This document shows positions 54,601 to 64,000 of a DNA stretch of 64,000 nucleotides, in pieces. Under the pieces are notes generated by a model. It worked only from the letters and a program-made list of their open reading frames with translations, was not told where the DNA came from and did no database searches. Within the stretch, counting starts at the first letter, position 1, and every line of letters starts with the position of its first letter. The position numbers and the translations under genes were made by a program. The stretch lies in contig OX621247.1 of assembly GCA_951640165.1 (NCBI GenBank), forward strand, positions 36,058,001-36,122,000, given 5' to 3'. The stretch is from Pseudoips prasinana (lineage: Eukaryota > Arthropoda > Insecta > Lepidoptera > Nolidae).

Positions 54601-56695
54601 TGAGACGAGGACGTCATATGCGAACGTCGATGTCGTATCGGTTTTTTCAGTCACCGAAGACGATGTTTTTAGACAGTTTTCTGTAAATCGTCTGCAATAG
54701 ACGCAAATGCAGGACTGTTTACTTCAAGAAGGATCATATTATATATAGGTGATAAAAGAAAAAACATGTTATTCTACTGCAGCAAATGAATAAATGTTTT
54801 TGTTAAGCTATTGCATAGCTTCTATCGCAGGCTTTGAGCGTGGGGATTGAATCCAGAAATTCCGTAACGAAAAAAACCTAACACCCCCTAATCCGACCGC
54901 CATCTATCGATAAATACCAGAACTTTTAATGACTTTTTGAAATATCACGCTTGTCTCTTTAGTTCAGCAACCCGCCTTTAGGTGGCATTGGTTGTATTGG
55001 AAAACTACCGTAATCAGCTGTTTGTGAGAAAGTATATAGGTGTATAGGTATTTATCATCTACGCACAACAGTGAATATCTGTACTCGTATAATTTGTGTA
55101 CAAAGTGTTTTAAATATGAATAAACAAAGTGCATTTATTAATGAAGAAAGTCACGAAAAAGTAGTGAAAGAAAATGAGTTAGTACTCTATATACATTCAT
55201 TTTATTATTATTATCACAAATGCAATATTATTAAATAAATAAATAATTACAATTGCATAAGTTGATAAAAAATGCTATGCAATAGCTTTACCGCGGCAGT
55301 CTCCGAGTGCCACACGTCTTTTTTATTATGATCCCGTATCCTCTGTATATTTATCATGCAGGAGTTATGCCTCCTGCATGATAAATATACAGAGGATACA
55401 TCCGAGTATATTTACAATTTAAAGCGATCACTATACACATAACAAATATAAACTAACAGGTCTCCGTTACCAGTGAGTCTATTTCGCCTTATTTGGATAG
55501 TGCGTGGCCAAATACATTGTAATGTAATTATGTACATGAAGTAAACATTACGCGATGTGAAATCAACTGAGCTAATCTAGATCTCTTTCTGTATTGCATT
55601 AAAGAGCTCCCCTGACTTGGCATCAAATAATATCAATGCATAATCTCGCCGCAACACTTCGTGTGTGACATTTCGCAACGTAATCAGAATTATACTGGTA
55701 ATGTCGCACTTAATTGGCCAACAAGCTGCAATACAAACATGTTGGACATTGCAAACTGACCTAATTTACCTATGGATGAGTACTCACACGTCAAATTATT
55801 GATTTTAAAATATTGTATTTATGTGTAATCGACAATGGAAGTTGCTGCATGCGACAAAAGGACTGCTATTGTGGAGATCCTTGAGGAAAGCCTTTGTCCA
55901 GCAGTGGACGTCCTTCGGCTGATATGATGATGCGCAGGCTAGGATATTTCTGGTAAACTAAGAATCAAATCTAGAAGTTAATACAATATTATAGAAATGG
56001 CCACGATAAAAATAGATTCTATATTTATCAGACAGTAAATTCTTGTTTTCTAATATCGCTTTGACAAAGAACGAATCTTAGAAAGCAGTATTCTTATTTT
56101 ATTTTGTTTTATATGTGACGAATCAAAACGAGAGTAGGTATTTCTTGTTTGTTAACATATCTTTTTCTATGTTAGTAACTAAACACCGTCCCTTGCTTTG
56201 ATACGATTTCCCTCTAACAACAATATAGTGACGAGTCATTAGATATAAGATGTGCGCGTTGAAGTCTTTTGTATTGACGCGCCGCGTTTTAACTTCACAA
56301 GACAGTTACAATTTTTCTTTCTAGGGAATAACTGTATATGTCATTATGAAGCTTTCACAAAAAGTTAACTGATTTTATAGGCAGTGTTGTATATACAAGT
56401 AAACAATATGAAAAATATCTTGCTGGTCAAACGTCCGTAAAAGCTTGGCACTCTACGAATATCAATTCTGTTTTTTCAGGTAACGCTCCTCCTATTCTTC
56501 CTGGCGGTGGCCTATAGCAGTCGCTACTATGGTGGATGGGGAGGTTGGAGTGGACCCATAATATCCTCGGGGGGCTGGAACAGTGGATGGAGGAGCTATC
56601 CCGTCATATATTCAGGAAACAGTGGGGGATGGAGTGGAAGGTACAATGGATGGACTAGTGGCTCTGGATGGAGGTCTGGTAGTGGCTGGTGGTGA
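48666..56695 (+). CDS. Gene 3: short secreted Gly/Trp/Ser-rich protein
   Basis: Two-exon model. Exon 1 (48666-48677) codes for MRLL and is followed by GTAAGT. The intron is 7.8 kb and ends TTCTGTTTTTTCAG; exon 2 starts in phase 0 at 56480 with [20 protein letters not shown]. The product is 75 residues: a signal peptide, probably cleaved after AVA, then a mature peptide of about 57 residues rich in Gly, Trp and Ser ([29 protein letters not shown]), stop TGA at 56693. AATAAA lies at 56752. The pairing of exon 1 with exon 2 rests on phase, the signal-peptide fit and the same plan as genes 1 and 2; an unseen alternative first exon is possible. It is similar in style to Gly-rich cuticle or antimicrobial-like peptides; no function is assigned. 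Confidence 0.7.
48696..48993 (-). mobile_element. Helitron-like CTAG-family repeat, intron of gene 3
   Basis: ACTAGCTGTGTCCCGCGG at the left, then CTCCTCCCCCGTAGGTGATAG, TTTGAGTTTAGCCCGGACATAC and ACGATTTTATTATATGTATAG at the right. It is the reverse orientation of 54152-54434. CTAG plus a GC-rich fold marks the 3' end. It begins 18 bp after the exon 1 donor. Confidence 0.6.
49740..50252 (+). mobile_element. SINE family A split by LINE 3' ends
   Basis: Head 49740-49845 (GCGGCCAGTTGGTCAAGTAG, GGTCGTAGGTTCGATCCCC, TGTGTGATGAGCACTATTA). The body piece TTGTCTAGTTGCCCTAGTAC is at about 50227-50247. Between them are a LINE 3' end on the minus strand (49846-49960, TTCTTTATTGCATTAATG) and, at 50140-50226, the last codons of an RTE element on the + strand ([20 protein letters not shown], stop, then TATGTATGTATG), next to a TA run at 50098-50137. 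Confidence 0.65.
50253..50390 (+). mobile_element. (TTTGAC)n-family LINE 3' UTR
   Basis: ACTGAGTTCTGGCAGTGTTTC, GTAGCTGCCACGTCATG, GACGATTCCACATAAATG and a final TTGACTTTGACTTTGAC. Only the last 140 bp of the element are present. Confidence 0.8.
50392..51660 (-). pseudogene. LINE C-terminal half with (GATA)n 3' tail
   Basis: Minus strand. Open stretch 51629-51324 with [40 protein letters not shown]. Frames are then broken down to [33 protein letters not shown] and a stop near 50735. The 3' UTR contains the GGTTGCCTGGAAGAGATCG, TAGCGATAAGGCCGCCAC text and ends in TAGATAGATAGAT at 50393-50404. It is a CR1/Jockey-type fossil without the RT active site. Confidence 0.75.
51700..51955 (+). repeat. 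SINE-like repeat, family E
   Basis: ATCGTATGGACAGTGGTTACC, GTGTCAGAGTTGTTTGAGCC, AATGACTATAACCGGGACC, CTGAATCATGGAGAAGCTCAG, CATCTATGGACTGACTGCG. The best match to 14629-14885. Confidence 0.6.
51985..52145 (-). mobile_element. Helitron-like CTAG-family repeat (variant)
   Basis: AACTAGCTGTGCCCCGCGGCG, TTACTCGCGTTAAATTTTAT, then CTCACGGAGCCCGAGACC and TTGTGCGTTCTGGAGTTATAGC. The 3' end is shared with other CTAG repeats but the interior differs. Confidence 0.5.
52146..52844. other. Remainder of gene 3 intron, central part
   Basis: No coding signal or recognised repeat. Confidence 0.3.
52845..53290. mobile_element. GGTTCCGTA-ended repeat, copy 2 (diverged)
   Basis: TTTTTAGGATTCCGTACC, AAAACGGAACCCTTATAGG, TCCGTCTGTCTGTCAAGACC at the left; GTACGGAACACGCGGTGCG, GACTTGCACTTGGCCCG at the right. 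Shorter than copy 1. Confidence 0.6.
53770..53975 (+). mobile_element. tRNA-headed SINE, family B (reference copy)
   Basis: CACGTGTGGCGCAGCGGCTAA, CGCCTCGCCGCTTCGTGTCG, CGGGTTCGAATCCCTCGCCGG, ACAACTATTTGTGTGGCCC, GTTGTTCTGAGTCTGGATG, CCGCGACACAGGGATTAG. It is the cleanest of five copies in the window. Confidence 0.75.
54152..54434 (+). mobile_element. Helitron-like CTAG-family repeat, intron of gene 3
   Basis: ATCTATACATATAATAAAATCG, AAAGTCAAAACTAAAAGG, GTATGTCCGGGCTAAATTC, GGGGGAGGAGCTCTGATAATT, AAACCGTGGGGCACAGCTAG. Starts TC, ends CTAG, followed by T: the textbook Helitron end pattern. Confidence 0.6.
54435..55335. other. Intron sequence with inverted AAGCTATTGCATAGC motif
   Basis: AAGCTATTGCATAGC at about 54804-54818 and its complement near 55272-55286 bracket a stretch that includes CCGACCGCCATCTATCGATA. 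A short ORF from ATG at 55116 ([20 protein letters not shown]) ends beside GTTAGT. Possibly a decayed element; not resolved. Confidence 0.3.
55336..55399. repeat. Perfect 29-bp inverted repeat with 6-nt loop
   Basis: Arms 55336-55364 and 55371-55399 are exact reverse complements around TTATGC. Lies in the intron of gene 3, so a nuclear transcript could carry the hairpin. Confidence 0.9.
55400..56479. other. End of gene 3 intron
   Basis: 55865-55930 is a retroposon tail (TGTGGAGATCCTTGAGG, CAGCAGTGGACGTCCTTCGG, GATATGATGATG). The acceptor pyrimidine tract is at 56466-56479. Nothing else codes. Confidence 0.4.
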
Positions 56696-56769
56696 TCTGG
56701 CATATCAGAAGAATAATTAACTTTATAGTCTACATCACTACATAATTGATAAATAAAAGTATATTAATA

Positions 56770-58250
56770 TAACAAATAAATAAAAGCAGTAATTAAAAAT
56801 TGTTTATTTTAGCTCATCGAAATGACTCATGACACGATACGTCTTAATACATTAGCTGAGGCACAGGTATTATCATCATAATACACAATCGTCGCGTCAC
56901 TACATCCGGAAGGGAAGGTAGTCTTTAAAGCAAAACATCGTAAGAATCTTCAATTTAGTACCAAAATAGTTAAAAGGAACCCGGCCGTGTGACTCACCCC
57001 GTCCGGCCGCCTGCTGTAGTGGCATATCTAATTTTCTGCTAATGCTTGCAACTTGAAACTAGGATGTTGCCCATATTGCGAGTAATTTTCTTTAAAAAAC
57101 TAATGTTTCAAGAAATGTTGTTTAAACTCTAATTACAAGTATCGAAGTCAACCTCAAGTCTGGTATAATATGATAGGCGTTTATTTGCAATTTCATCAAC
57201 ATCTGCCTATGAGACACAAAAAATGCCTCTATTTCCTAAGTGCCGAAAAAAAAAATCTGATTCGTTATTCATTGTTGTTTACTACTCGAGTACATAGTAT
57301 AGTATACAGGAAAAATAGAGTGATTGTTCTACCTAGCACAGTGTATTCAACAACAGATTTTGCGACACAAATATCGACATTTCTGTGCCGCATGCCGCGG
57401 AGGGTTCATCAAGTGTCGGTCTTGCAGATGACCTGTTCATGAAGCTATCGGTTTCCCCGTTCTATTCTATATCCTGACAGTGAGAGAATAGAGAGTACGT
57501 CTATAAATGTGTTACTTGGATAAGTTTTATTGCTATCACATACATTTGTTCTGGAGGACATTGTATTTTGCCAAGTTTTCACATTACACCGTGAAATATA
57601 TGGATATCAAATAGGAATTCGTTCGTTTGGCCTTACACTTAGGATTTGGTTCAGTATTACAACAATAATAAATGCTAAGGCACGTGATGGTAGCCTTTGT
57701 ACCATTTAAGTAATCGTAACTTTATTGGTAAATATTATTCGCTTCATGTCTTTTTAATGGGTTTTACGATTTCGTAGTTTAGCATATTTGCGTCCAATTT
57801 GAATCAATTTTAATACACCTATAAAATGTAATCAAAGATCCTAACTACCTCTCGGCGAGTTTCAAAATCTTTAATTAGAGGTTATATTTATTCTTATCTA
57901 TGATGATGTCAAAAGTAAGCCCAGATATTACTAAGAAACACAAGCAGAAGGTCACCTGTGTTGTGTATTATGTGGGCAGTGGAATTAAAAAAATATGGCT
58001 GTTTTATAATAGTTATTACAAAGTTAGACAAGAGAAATACGTTAAGTGATACTTAATTTGTGACAAGAAAGAGGGGATACTACATACTAAGAGTTGAACT
58101 AACTCAAAACGAGTTATTCTTAACTCCAATAACGTGAAACTTGTTATTTTGCACGCGCACGGCTTCAATTCCCATAAAAGATTGAACTCTGGTCTTTGGA
58201 AACGGATTAAGTAACCGTAAACGAACATAACCGGAGGCCCTTTTAATTAA
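56770..58250. other. Intergenic DNA, no gene seen
   Basis: Open frames at 57170-57442 and 58016-58228 have no motif, signal peptide or repeat and are treated as chance. Confidence 0.35.
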
Positions 58251-58254
58251 TTGA

Positions 58255-58390
58255 CAGAAACTATATCGAAGCTCAAACCCGTTTTATATAGATCACACAA
58301 AGTGATCGTCGCAGGAACCAAATCCAAACACGAAGGCGGCAAGGTAATAGTGAGGTGGTTACATTAACCACTGCGCCACACGTGCAATCA
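58255..58390 (-). mobile_element. SINE family B, degenerate
   Basis: AGATCACACAAAGTGATCGTC, AACCAAATCCAAACACG, AAGGCGGCAAGG and CACTGCGCCACACGTGC on the minus strand. Confidence 0.6.
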
Positions 58391-58727
58391 AACTTCAAAG
58401 ATGTCATCATAACTCCAAATAAAAATTTAATTCACGGCTATGAATTTTTAAACAGTTTAAATGTTGTTGAAGTCGATCAGCTGGTGTATTTAAGCTATGA
58501 ACTCACAGATAGTGAAGAAAGACATCGTCATTGAATGAATCTGCAATGTCTAATTAAATGTATTTATTTACAAAATCAATACATTCACTTAGATGTCTAA
58601 TTGAAATAAGTCAAACCAGATTGTTTAGCTGCTGGGTATGCTCAACTGGCTAAATGATTGTTTGTTGTTCAATTCATAAAGATCGCGTAAACACCTCAGC
58701 ATCCAATTACCTACTCTAAATATGTTT

Positions 58728-58775
58728 CTCAGTTCGCTGTCACGTCATACATTGCACGGTAGGGTAAATGTAACA
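58728..58775 (+). mobile_element. LINE 3' UTR shard, (TTTGAC)n family
   Basis: TTTCTCAGTTCGCTGTCACG, TCATACATTGCACGGTAGGG, without a tail. Confidence 0.5.
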
Positions 58776-58887
58776 TAGCATAATGAAAACATTAAGTCTG
58801 AATAATATGTGTTATGACATGTAATATGTTTCATTAAGATTGAAATTAATTTTTAAACTAGGTAAAAATGATATAAAATAATTCAAT

Positions 58888-59300
58888 TCAAATATTTTAT
58901 TTCAGATAAAACTATCCATATAATGTTAGTATAACTTAGCCTAATGTTAGTATCAATTTTATTCAGGATTAATTAAATTAAGGGTGTCTGGACTGTTACC
59001 CACCTGTGTAAAAGGGGAGAGTCCCAGCGGTCGGAAACACATTTAGGGCGCCATTGGAGGAGAAGTGCAAGCGCTTCATCATGGTGGCGCAGCGCCTCCT
59101 CATGATCGCAGCGAACCCGTCGACGCACGCCTCCGCGAACATCCCTGACGCGCTACACCGCCACGGCAACCCCAAGAGCACCTTGAATGCGTTATTGTAC
59201 TGTACGCGCAGGTCGCTGTATGTCCGTTGGGTATACTTGGTCCACAGACTAAGCCTTATATTCATCTCATTATTTTGAAGGCTACTTTTCTGAAGTTTCA
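58888..59300 (-). pseudogene. Non-LTR retrotransposon C-terminal fragment
   Basis: The minus strand reads NEMNIRLSLWTKYTQRTYSD, LRVQYNNAFKVLLGLPWRC, SASGMFAEACVDGFAAIMRR, ending at a stop near 58996. The 3' UTR has TTCAAATATTTTATTTCAG. Same family as 22921-23335, without the extra segment seen there. Confidence 0.7.
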
Positions 59301-60998
59301 CTTCTGCCGGGTGTGAATTGCATACACACATTTTTTTATAACTATATTCTATAACTGGATATTTAAAAGTGAAGACCTGTAAACGGTCTGTCTGCTGCTT
59401 ATAATAATGATAGTTTTTGTTGTTGTTTTTCCAAATAAATAAATACATTTTAATGGAATAACTTCGTCTTGAATTTGAAGTTCACATCGCGGCTACATCG
59501 TAACTTGTGCGCGCCTAAATGCCGCAGAACGTCAACGTGAGCTTACATAGTATCGTTGGTAATTGATACCCAATGCTACTAACATTTTGTCTGATCACGA
59601 TACAAACGAACTTAGTTAATATTTACTCACACTAAAAGTTTTCCCAACCGTAGACACACAACCTCGTTATCTTTTCATCATTCAACACATTATCATAATA
59701 CTATGCACATCTCATTATTCAATAATCGCCATTTTATTATTTTCGGATGTAGATTATTCGCAATAACACATCAGGGACAACGTCTTGAGCGCTAAGGTAA
59801 CGATTCAAATTAGTAACCTTTTAGGAGTAATCCTTGTAATATATTTGCAATGTTTACCTCAAACTATAAATGTCTATGTAATGTATATCTTTCCTCATTG
59901 TAACAACTAATTTCTTAATTGGTCTTAAACATTATATGAGAATCCTGCTGTGTGCACTTATTGAGTAACTTGCAGCATTTGTGCAAATGTTGCTACAATC
60001 TGTGAAACCAACTGAAACCAGAGGAAACGCACACTACTTATTTAAAGTGTGTGATCACTATCAAAAAGCTTGCACGTATGATCTTAAGCAACCAGGAACA
60101 ACTTCCGTTGAAGCGCTTTTACCTTATATATTATTGGAATCAAGTCTACCATCTCACTTAGGACCCTTAAAATATGTACCTTGGTACTTTTGTAGCTCCC
60201 TTCCATTTTTGCATATCTTTTTTTTATTTATTTTATGTACACACAGAAAAAAAAGCACGTATACAAAATGAAAGAATAGTACAATGGCACTGCTTATTTC
60301 TAATGAAATATCTTCCAACAGGCCCGCGTGAGGAGATATAGTATGAAGAAGGGATTGTGTGTAGGTTATTCTAAAGACTAAATTAAAATCGTTATATTTC
60401 TTTATCTCAGGAAAAGATAAAATAAAAATTATTTTCTAACCCCTTGCTTTTCTAAGTCTTCCTTGGTTTTTCACGTTTAAATCGTTGTGGGATCCAAGAA
60501 ACGTGTAGTGATTCCCAGCGATTGTCTGAATATCGGTGATATTTAGCCCATCGCGGGGAATCTAAGAGTTTTACATTGTAATTGTTGAGTGGAGTTCACA
60601 TATTGAGAGAAAGTAAAGTGTAGGATGATACTATAAGAACACTGATTTGATTTAACCCAAAGATTTATGAGAATCCGACAGATTGAGCCACGCAGTATGT
60701 TATTAGTTGCCGAGGTCATTCGAATTAAAAGTTACGACCGCATGTAAATTACTGGAACATATGATTAATGTATAATATTTTATGATATAATATTTTATTC
60801 TATGTTATTGACATTTAAATCGATTCTATACCGGATTATAACTTAATTAAATTTTCTATTCATGCGCAGCATTTTTATACTCAGTTTTTCAAATGAATAT
60901 TCATTGTAATAATGGGATATCCATTTCAATGAACTGTGGTTGGAAATAACCTTAGGAATTTGATTATAATGAAGTTTGGATACTGATGAAAATTAATA
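59301..60998. other. Intergenic DNA, no gene seen
   Basis: An open frame at about 59981-60271 (RGNAHYLFKVCDHYQKA, GTTSVEALLPYILLESSLP) is not recognised; it may be a worn coding relic or chance. Confidence 0.3.
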
Positions 60999-61397
60999 TG
61001 TACCATAGACTTAGCTTTCGAGACATACCTCCGAGATCGATCTTCTATATAAACATTATGTACTGTAAGCACACTCGCAGCTGCAAGAGGTATTTCTATA
61101 CGGGATCTAGGGAGATCTTCTCAATGATAACACATGTATTCACAAACAATCACTGATTTTATTTTAAAATAATTATATTAGATTCACAATGTTTACTTTA
61201 GCACACCATTTTTATAACTATTGACAAACATCAATCAAACGTAACACCATGCTTTTTATTTGATTCGAATTCTATTCTCATTTTAAAAGCTATGTTTAGT
61301 TATTTTAATAAAATGACCAGAGCTACTAGCTATCTTGATAAAAGAGGTTTTATTCAATAGGAGGGCAGGTAATATCATTACATCACCCCCTCCCCAA
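60999..61397 (-). mobile_element. Putative 3' LTR and polypurine tract of the gypsy element
   Basis: Minus reading: GGGGAGGGGGTGA (61383-61397 on the complement) is a typical polypurine tract, followed at once by TGTAATGATATTACC. The proposed LTR runs to 60999, where + sequence begins TGTACCATAG, giving TGTA...TACA ends and about 384 bp. AATAAA and a TATATAG box occur within. The outer boundary is inferred only from the TG/CA rule. Confidence 0.5.
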
Positions 61398-62812
61398 AAA
61401 AAAATTTTGGAAGTCTTGAAACACTTCCAAAATTCTGTTACCTTCCTACATTATAACTGTCTACCTATGTTGGGAGTTATCAAATACATAGGTGCAATAA
61501 AAAAGAGTAGAATTGAACCCAGGACCCACTGAAAGTCTAGCAAATGGGAGTATGAGTCCGACTTGCTCAAAGTATAAAAAAAACCAACCAAAAATTATAC
61601 TTTCAAGGCCCTAATTCTACTTTCCTAACACTAGCTAAACACTACCTAATTATAGCTATCCTAGCTAAAATAAAATATTAGTCAACCTTCACACACAAAA
61701 GCTTCAATGATCATACTTGGTCCTATCACCAAGTAAAAGTACAGAAATAAAAAAAAATGAAAATAATTACAACTTTTAACCATTTAAATAAATCATAAAT
61801 TAATGATCTGAAAATAATTATTTTAAAAGGGCAAACTTAATTATAACAACTGGTTAAAAGTTTAATCCAAATTAAATTATTACAACAGTTGACCGTTCAA
61901 CTAAATTATTAATTATAATCTGAAATAATTAATTAGAACGAGTGGTTAAAAATTAATTGAAGCATGTATAAAAGTTGGCTAATCGCTATCCTATTATAAA
62001 ACCTAACTGCTAAACTATCCAAAATAATTGATAACAAAAAGATATTAATCTTATCAATCAAGGATGGGGTTCCAGAGAGTCAGGACCATGATGGAAGATC
62101 ATATACCAACCAAGATTAATGAAAAATAAATATCTCATTTATACCAATTAACCTACCCTATCATCTATTTGTCCCCAGACATGAAAATAAAAGTGTTAGG
62201 TAGAACAGAATACCCATCAACATCATGGAGTCCATGAGGTTCTCCCACATCTATCGGCTACTATGTGCTAGATGTGTGATGCTAATGAATAATTAAATTC
62301 TATCACCCACTCTTAACTATTGACGGAAATATCCCCTTAATCTACGCTTCACCCATTTCCTAACTCCCTATCTCTACCTGGATATTTACTTCTTGTAAAT
62401 CCCGTTATTCATTTTCCGATCTTCCATCATGTCCATTGTGGTTGTACTGGAACACCGCCCCTGGTCATCGTTGCTCTCGTACGTTTCACATGAAAACAAA
62501 ATTTATGCGAGAAAGTATATTCATATATTTGACAAATAAAATAAAATTGTAATTATAAACATTCTCATCAGTAACATAAGTAAACGGCTTATCTATTCTA
62601 CCACTGCCATAACAACAGCAATAAAACTCACAGTCTTATCGCAGCGCCATCTATCGGGTCTATTAACAAATCTAAGTCATCGAAAGACATTTGATTGGAT
62701 GCAAAAAAAAATTATCCAAATAAACATAAAATTAAATTATTGTTACTAAAAAGAAAAAAAAAATAGATAGGGCTTGGTAGTAGAATGGTGAATTTAAAGT
62801 TTTATTCAATTT

Positions 62813-62844
<32 letters not shown>

Positions 62845-63387
62845 ATTAAAGGCAAATATTTAGTAGTGGTTCACCCTTAAACTTAAGGTAAAAAAAAAAA
62901 TATTCGCCAGATATTCATACAAAATTTTTATGCGAATCGGGCCAGCCGTTTCGGAGATGTTTGGTCGCAAACACAGTGACATGATAATTCCACATTTTTG
63001 ATGTAATCTATAAATATTGTGTGTTTTCTGGCATAAACAACATAATAACAAGACTTGGTTAGTCTAGGAGGCTTTCATTGCTTCTCCAGACAATGAACAT
63101 CCTGTGTGTGTGCCCCAAAAACGACTCTTTTCAGGGTAACACCTGATAATCATGTAGCAGCGCCACTTATACATCATCACCACCAATAAAATAAGTCATA
63201 AGTGTGATGATTATAGTCAATCATAACCAGTATTAAAATTATGAAAATATTTGGGCTACGCCCATGTCCAGCAGCGGACAACATTAATATTATAATTTTA
63301 TGCTAATCGTACAATGTTAAATAACAATAACGGAACAAATAAAATAACTCTCATTAGACATAGGAGCCCAGCATATCAAGTATTTAT
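61398..63387. other. Gypsy element 3' region, non-coding, with inserted repeats
   Basis: Two kilobases between integrase stop and polypurine tract without an ORF. A 12-bp perfect fold (AATTTTGGAAGT / ACTTCCAAAATT) lies at 61403-61434. A T run of about 34 lies at 62817-62844 beside text (GCGAATCGGGCCAGCCGTTTCGG) known to me as dispersed repeat. 63255-63290 carries GTCCAGCAGCGGAC. No env-like gene remains. Confidence 0.4.
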
Positions 63388-64000
63388 TCAAATCTCCCTT
63401 GTCTGGAATGATTTCATCCGATTGATATGTACTGTGTCGGATCTATTCCGTCCAGGCTTTCGCACCACATAAGTGACATCACTTACACGTCTAACCACCA
63501 CCCATGGCCCTACAAATAACCGTTGTAATTTGAAGTTCTTACCAGAAATTCGTCTCGGAGTGTACAAGAGCACCAGATCTCCCGGCTGGAACTCTCGCCT
63601 TGACGCTCGCCTGTCGTGGCTGGACTTCTGTTTCTGCTGCGCCTGGGTTATGTTGTTTACTGCTTGTGTGGCTAGGTTTTCCAAAGCAATTCTTTTCTCA
63701 TCTACAGACATATAATTATGTACGTTATTTGTTGACAGATCCATATCTAACACTGTGCGTGGTTCTCTACCATACATGAGTAGATGTGGAACAATTCCGG
63801 TGGAAGCCTGTCTACTGGAATTGTATGCATACGTTACCAAAGGTACAAAGTGACACCAATTTCTCTGGTCAGCAGCAACAAATTTAGATAACATAGATAA
63901 TAAAGTTCTATTAAACCTTTCGACTAATCCATTAGTCATTGGGTGAAACGCACTTGTTAGAACTGCTTTAGCTCCAAACAATCTGATGACTTCTTGTACT
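63388..64000 (-). CDS. Ty3/gypsy integrase, C-terminal part, runs off window
   Basis: Open from the window edge to the stop at 63388, about 203 residues. It begins within the integrase core (VQEVIRLFGAKAV), followed by SAFHPMTNGLVERFNRTLL with the catalytic Glu in VERFNR. Then come YAYNSSRQASTGIVPHLLMY-GRE, a Lys/Gln-rich linker, and the C-terminal GPF/Y-type module (FQPGDLVLLYTPR, LQRLFVGPWVVVRRVSDVTY, HINRMKSF). It inserts element DNA into the genome; the D,D part of the active site lies beyond the window. The frame is intact here, so the copy may be fairly young. Confidence 0.88.
   Translation of the reverse strand, partial: VQEVIRLFGAKAVLTSAFHPMTNGLVERFNRTLLSMLSKFVAADQRNWCHFVPLVTYAYNSSRQASTGIVPHLLMYGREPRTVLDMDLSTNNVHNYMSVDEKRIALENLATQAVNNITQAQQKQKSSHDRRASRREFQPGDLVLLYTPRRISGKNFKLQRLFVGPWVVVRRVSDVTYVVRKPGRNRSDTVHINRMKSFQTREI

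Noticed and set aside
56345..56371. ATGAAGCTTTC, resembling a fourth MKL... first exon
   Set aside because: No TATA box at the right distance and no GT donor after four codons.
59981..60271. 96-codon ORF with KVCDHYQKA and SVEALLPYILLE text
   Set aside because: Not recognised, no promoter, signal peptide or splice context; kept only as a note.
61403..61434. Hairpin resembling a bacterial rho-independent terminator
   Set aside because: Eukaryotic repeat DNA with no gene ending there.

Overview
This is AT-rich nuclear DNA from an insect, almost certainly a moth or butterfly (Lepidoptera). The evidence is three small intron-containing genes for secreted, low-complexity structural proteins of cuticle type, and a dense set of interspersed repeats whose ends I recognise as lepidopteran: several tRNA-headed SINEs, non-LTR elements ending in (TTTGAC)n, (GATA)n or (CATA)n, CTAG-ended Helitron-like repeats and a GGTTCCGTA-ended repeat. 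No CRISPR array, rRNA, intact tRNA gene or bacterial-style operon is visible.

Host genes. Three genes lie on the + strand at 12.1-15.9, 33.9-37.7 and 48.7-56.7 kb. Each has a TATA box, a first exon coding for only four residues (MKAT, MKLF, MRLL), a GT donor directly after codon 4, an intron of 3.1-7.8 kb full of repeats, and a second exon carrying the rest of a signal peptide plus the mature protein. Genes 1 and 2 share HSAPL-type repeats and a basic KRG site after the signal peptide. Gene 3 is a short Gly/Trp/Ser protein. They look like one cluster of cuticle or other extracellular matrix genes.

Mobile DNA, left to right: 1-2.7 kb, a DNA element with ~270-280 bp inverted repeats, broken by a LINE insertion and carrying remains of a Cys-rich (CXC-like) protein gene; 18.0-19.6 kb, a 5'-truncated RTE-type LINE interrupted by one in-frame TGA; 24.6-30.7 kb, a three-level nest (SINE, then truncated LINE, then an apparently full-length two-ORF LINE with intact ORF1 and ORF2); 45.8-46.9 and 50.4-51.7 kb, further reverse-transcriptase fossils; 61-64 kb, the 3' part of a Ty3/gypsy LTR element with its integrase running off the window. 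MITEs and SINE copies fill most of the rest.

Most notable observations. (1) Inside the full-length LINE the gap between ORF1 and ORF2 is one long open frame. It is entered in the -1 frame at an in-phase A_AAA_AAA heptamer at the end of ORF1 and closes in a TAATG stop/start overlap with ORF2, which suggests frameshifting plus termination-reinitiation. (2) The window holds an unusual number of unrelated, nearly perfect fold-back sequences (arms 15-79 bp, mostly short loops) that ordinary feature types do not explain. (3) The four-codon first exon and promoter plan is shared by all three host genes. Gene models, families and mechanisms are inferred by reading; no database search was possible.
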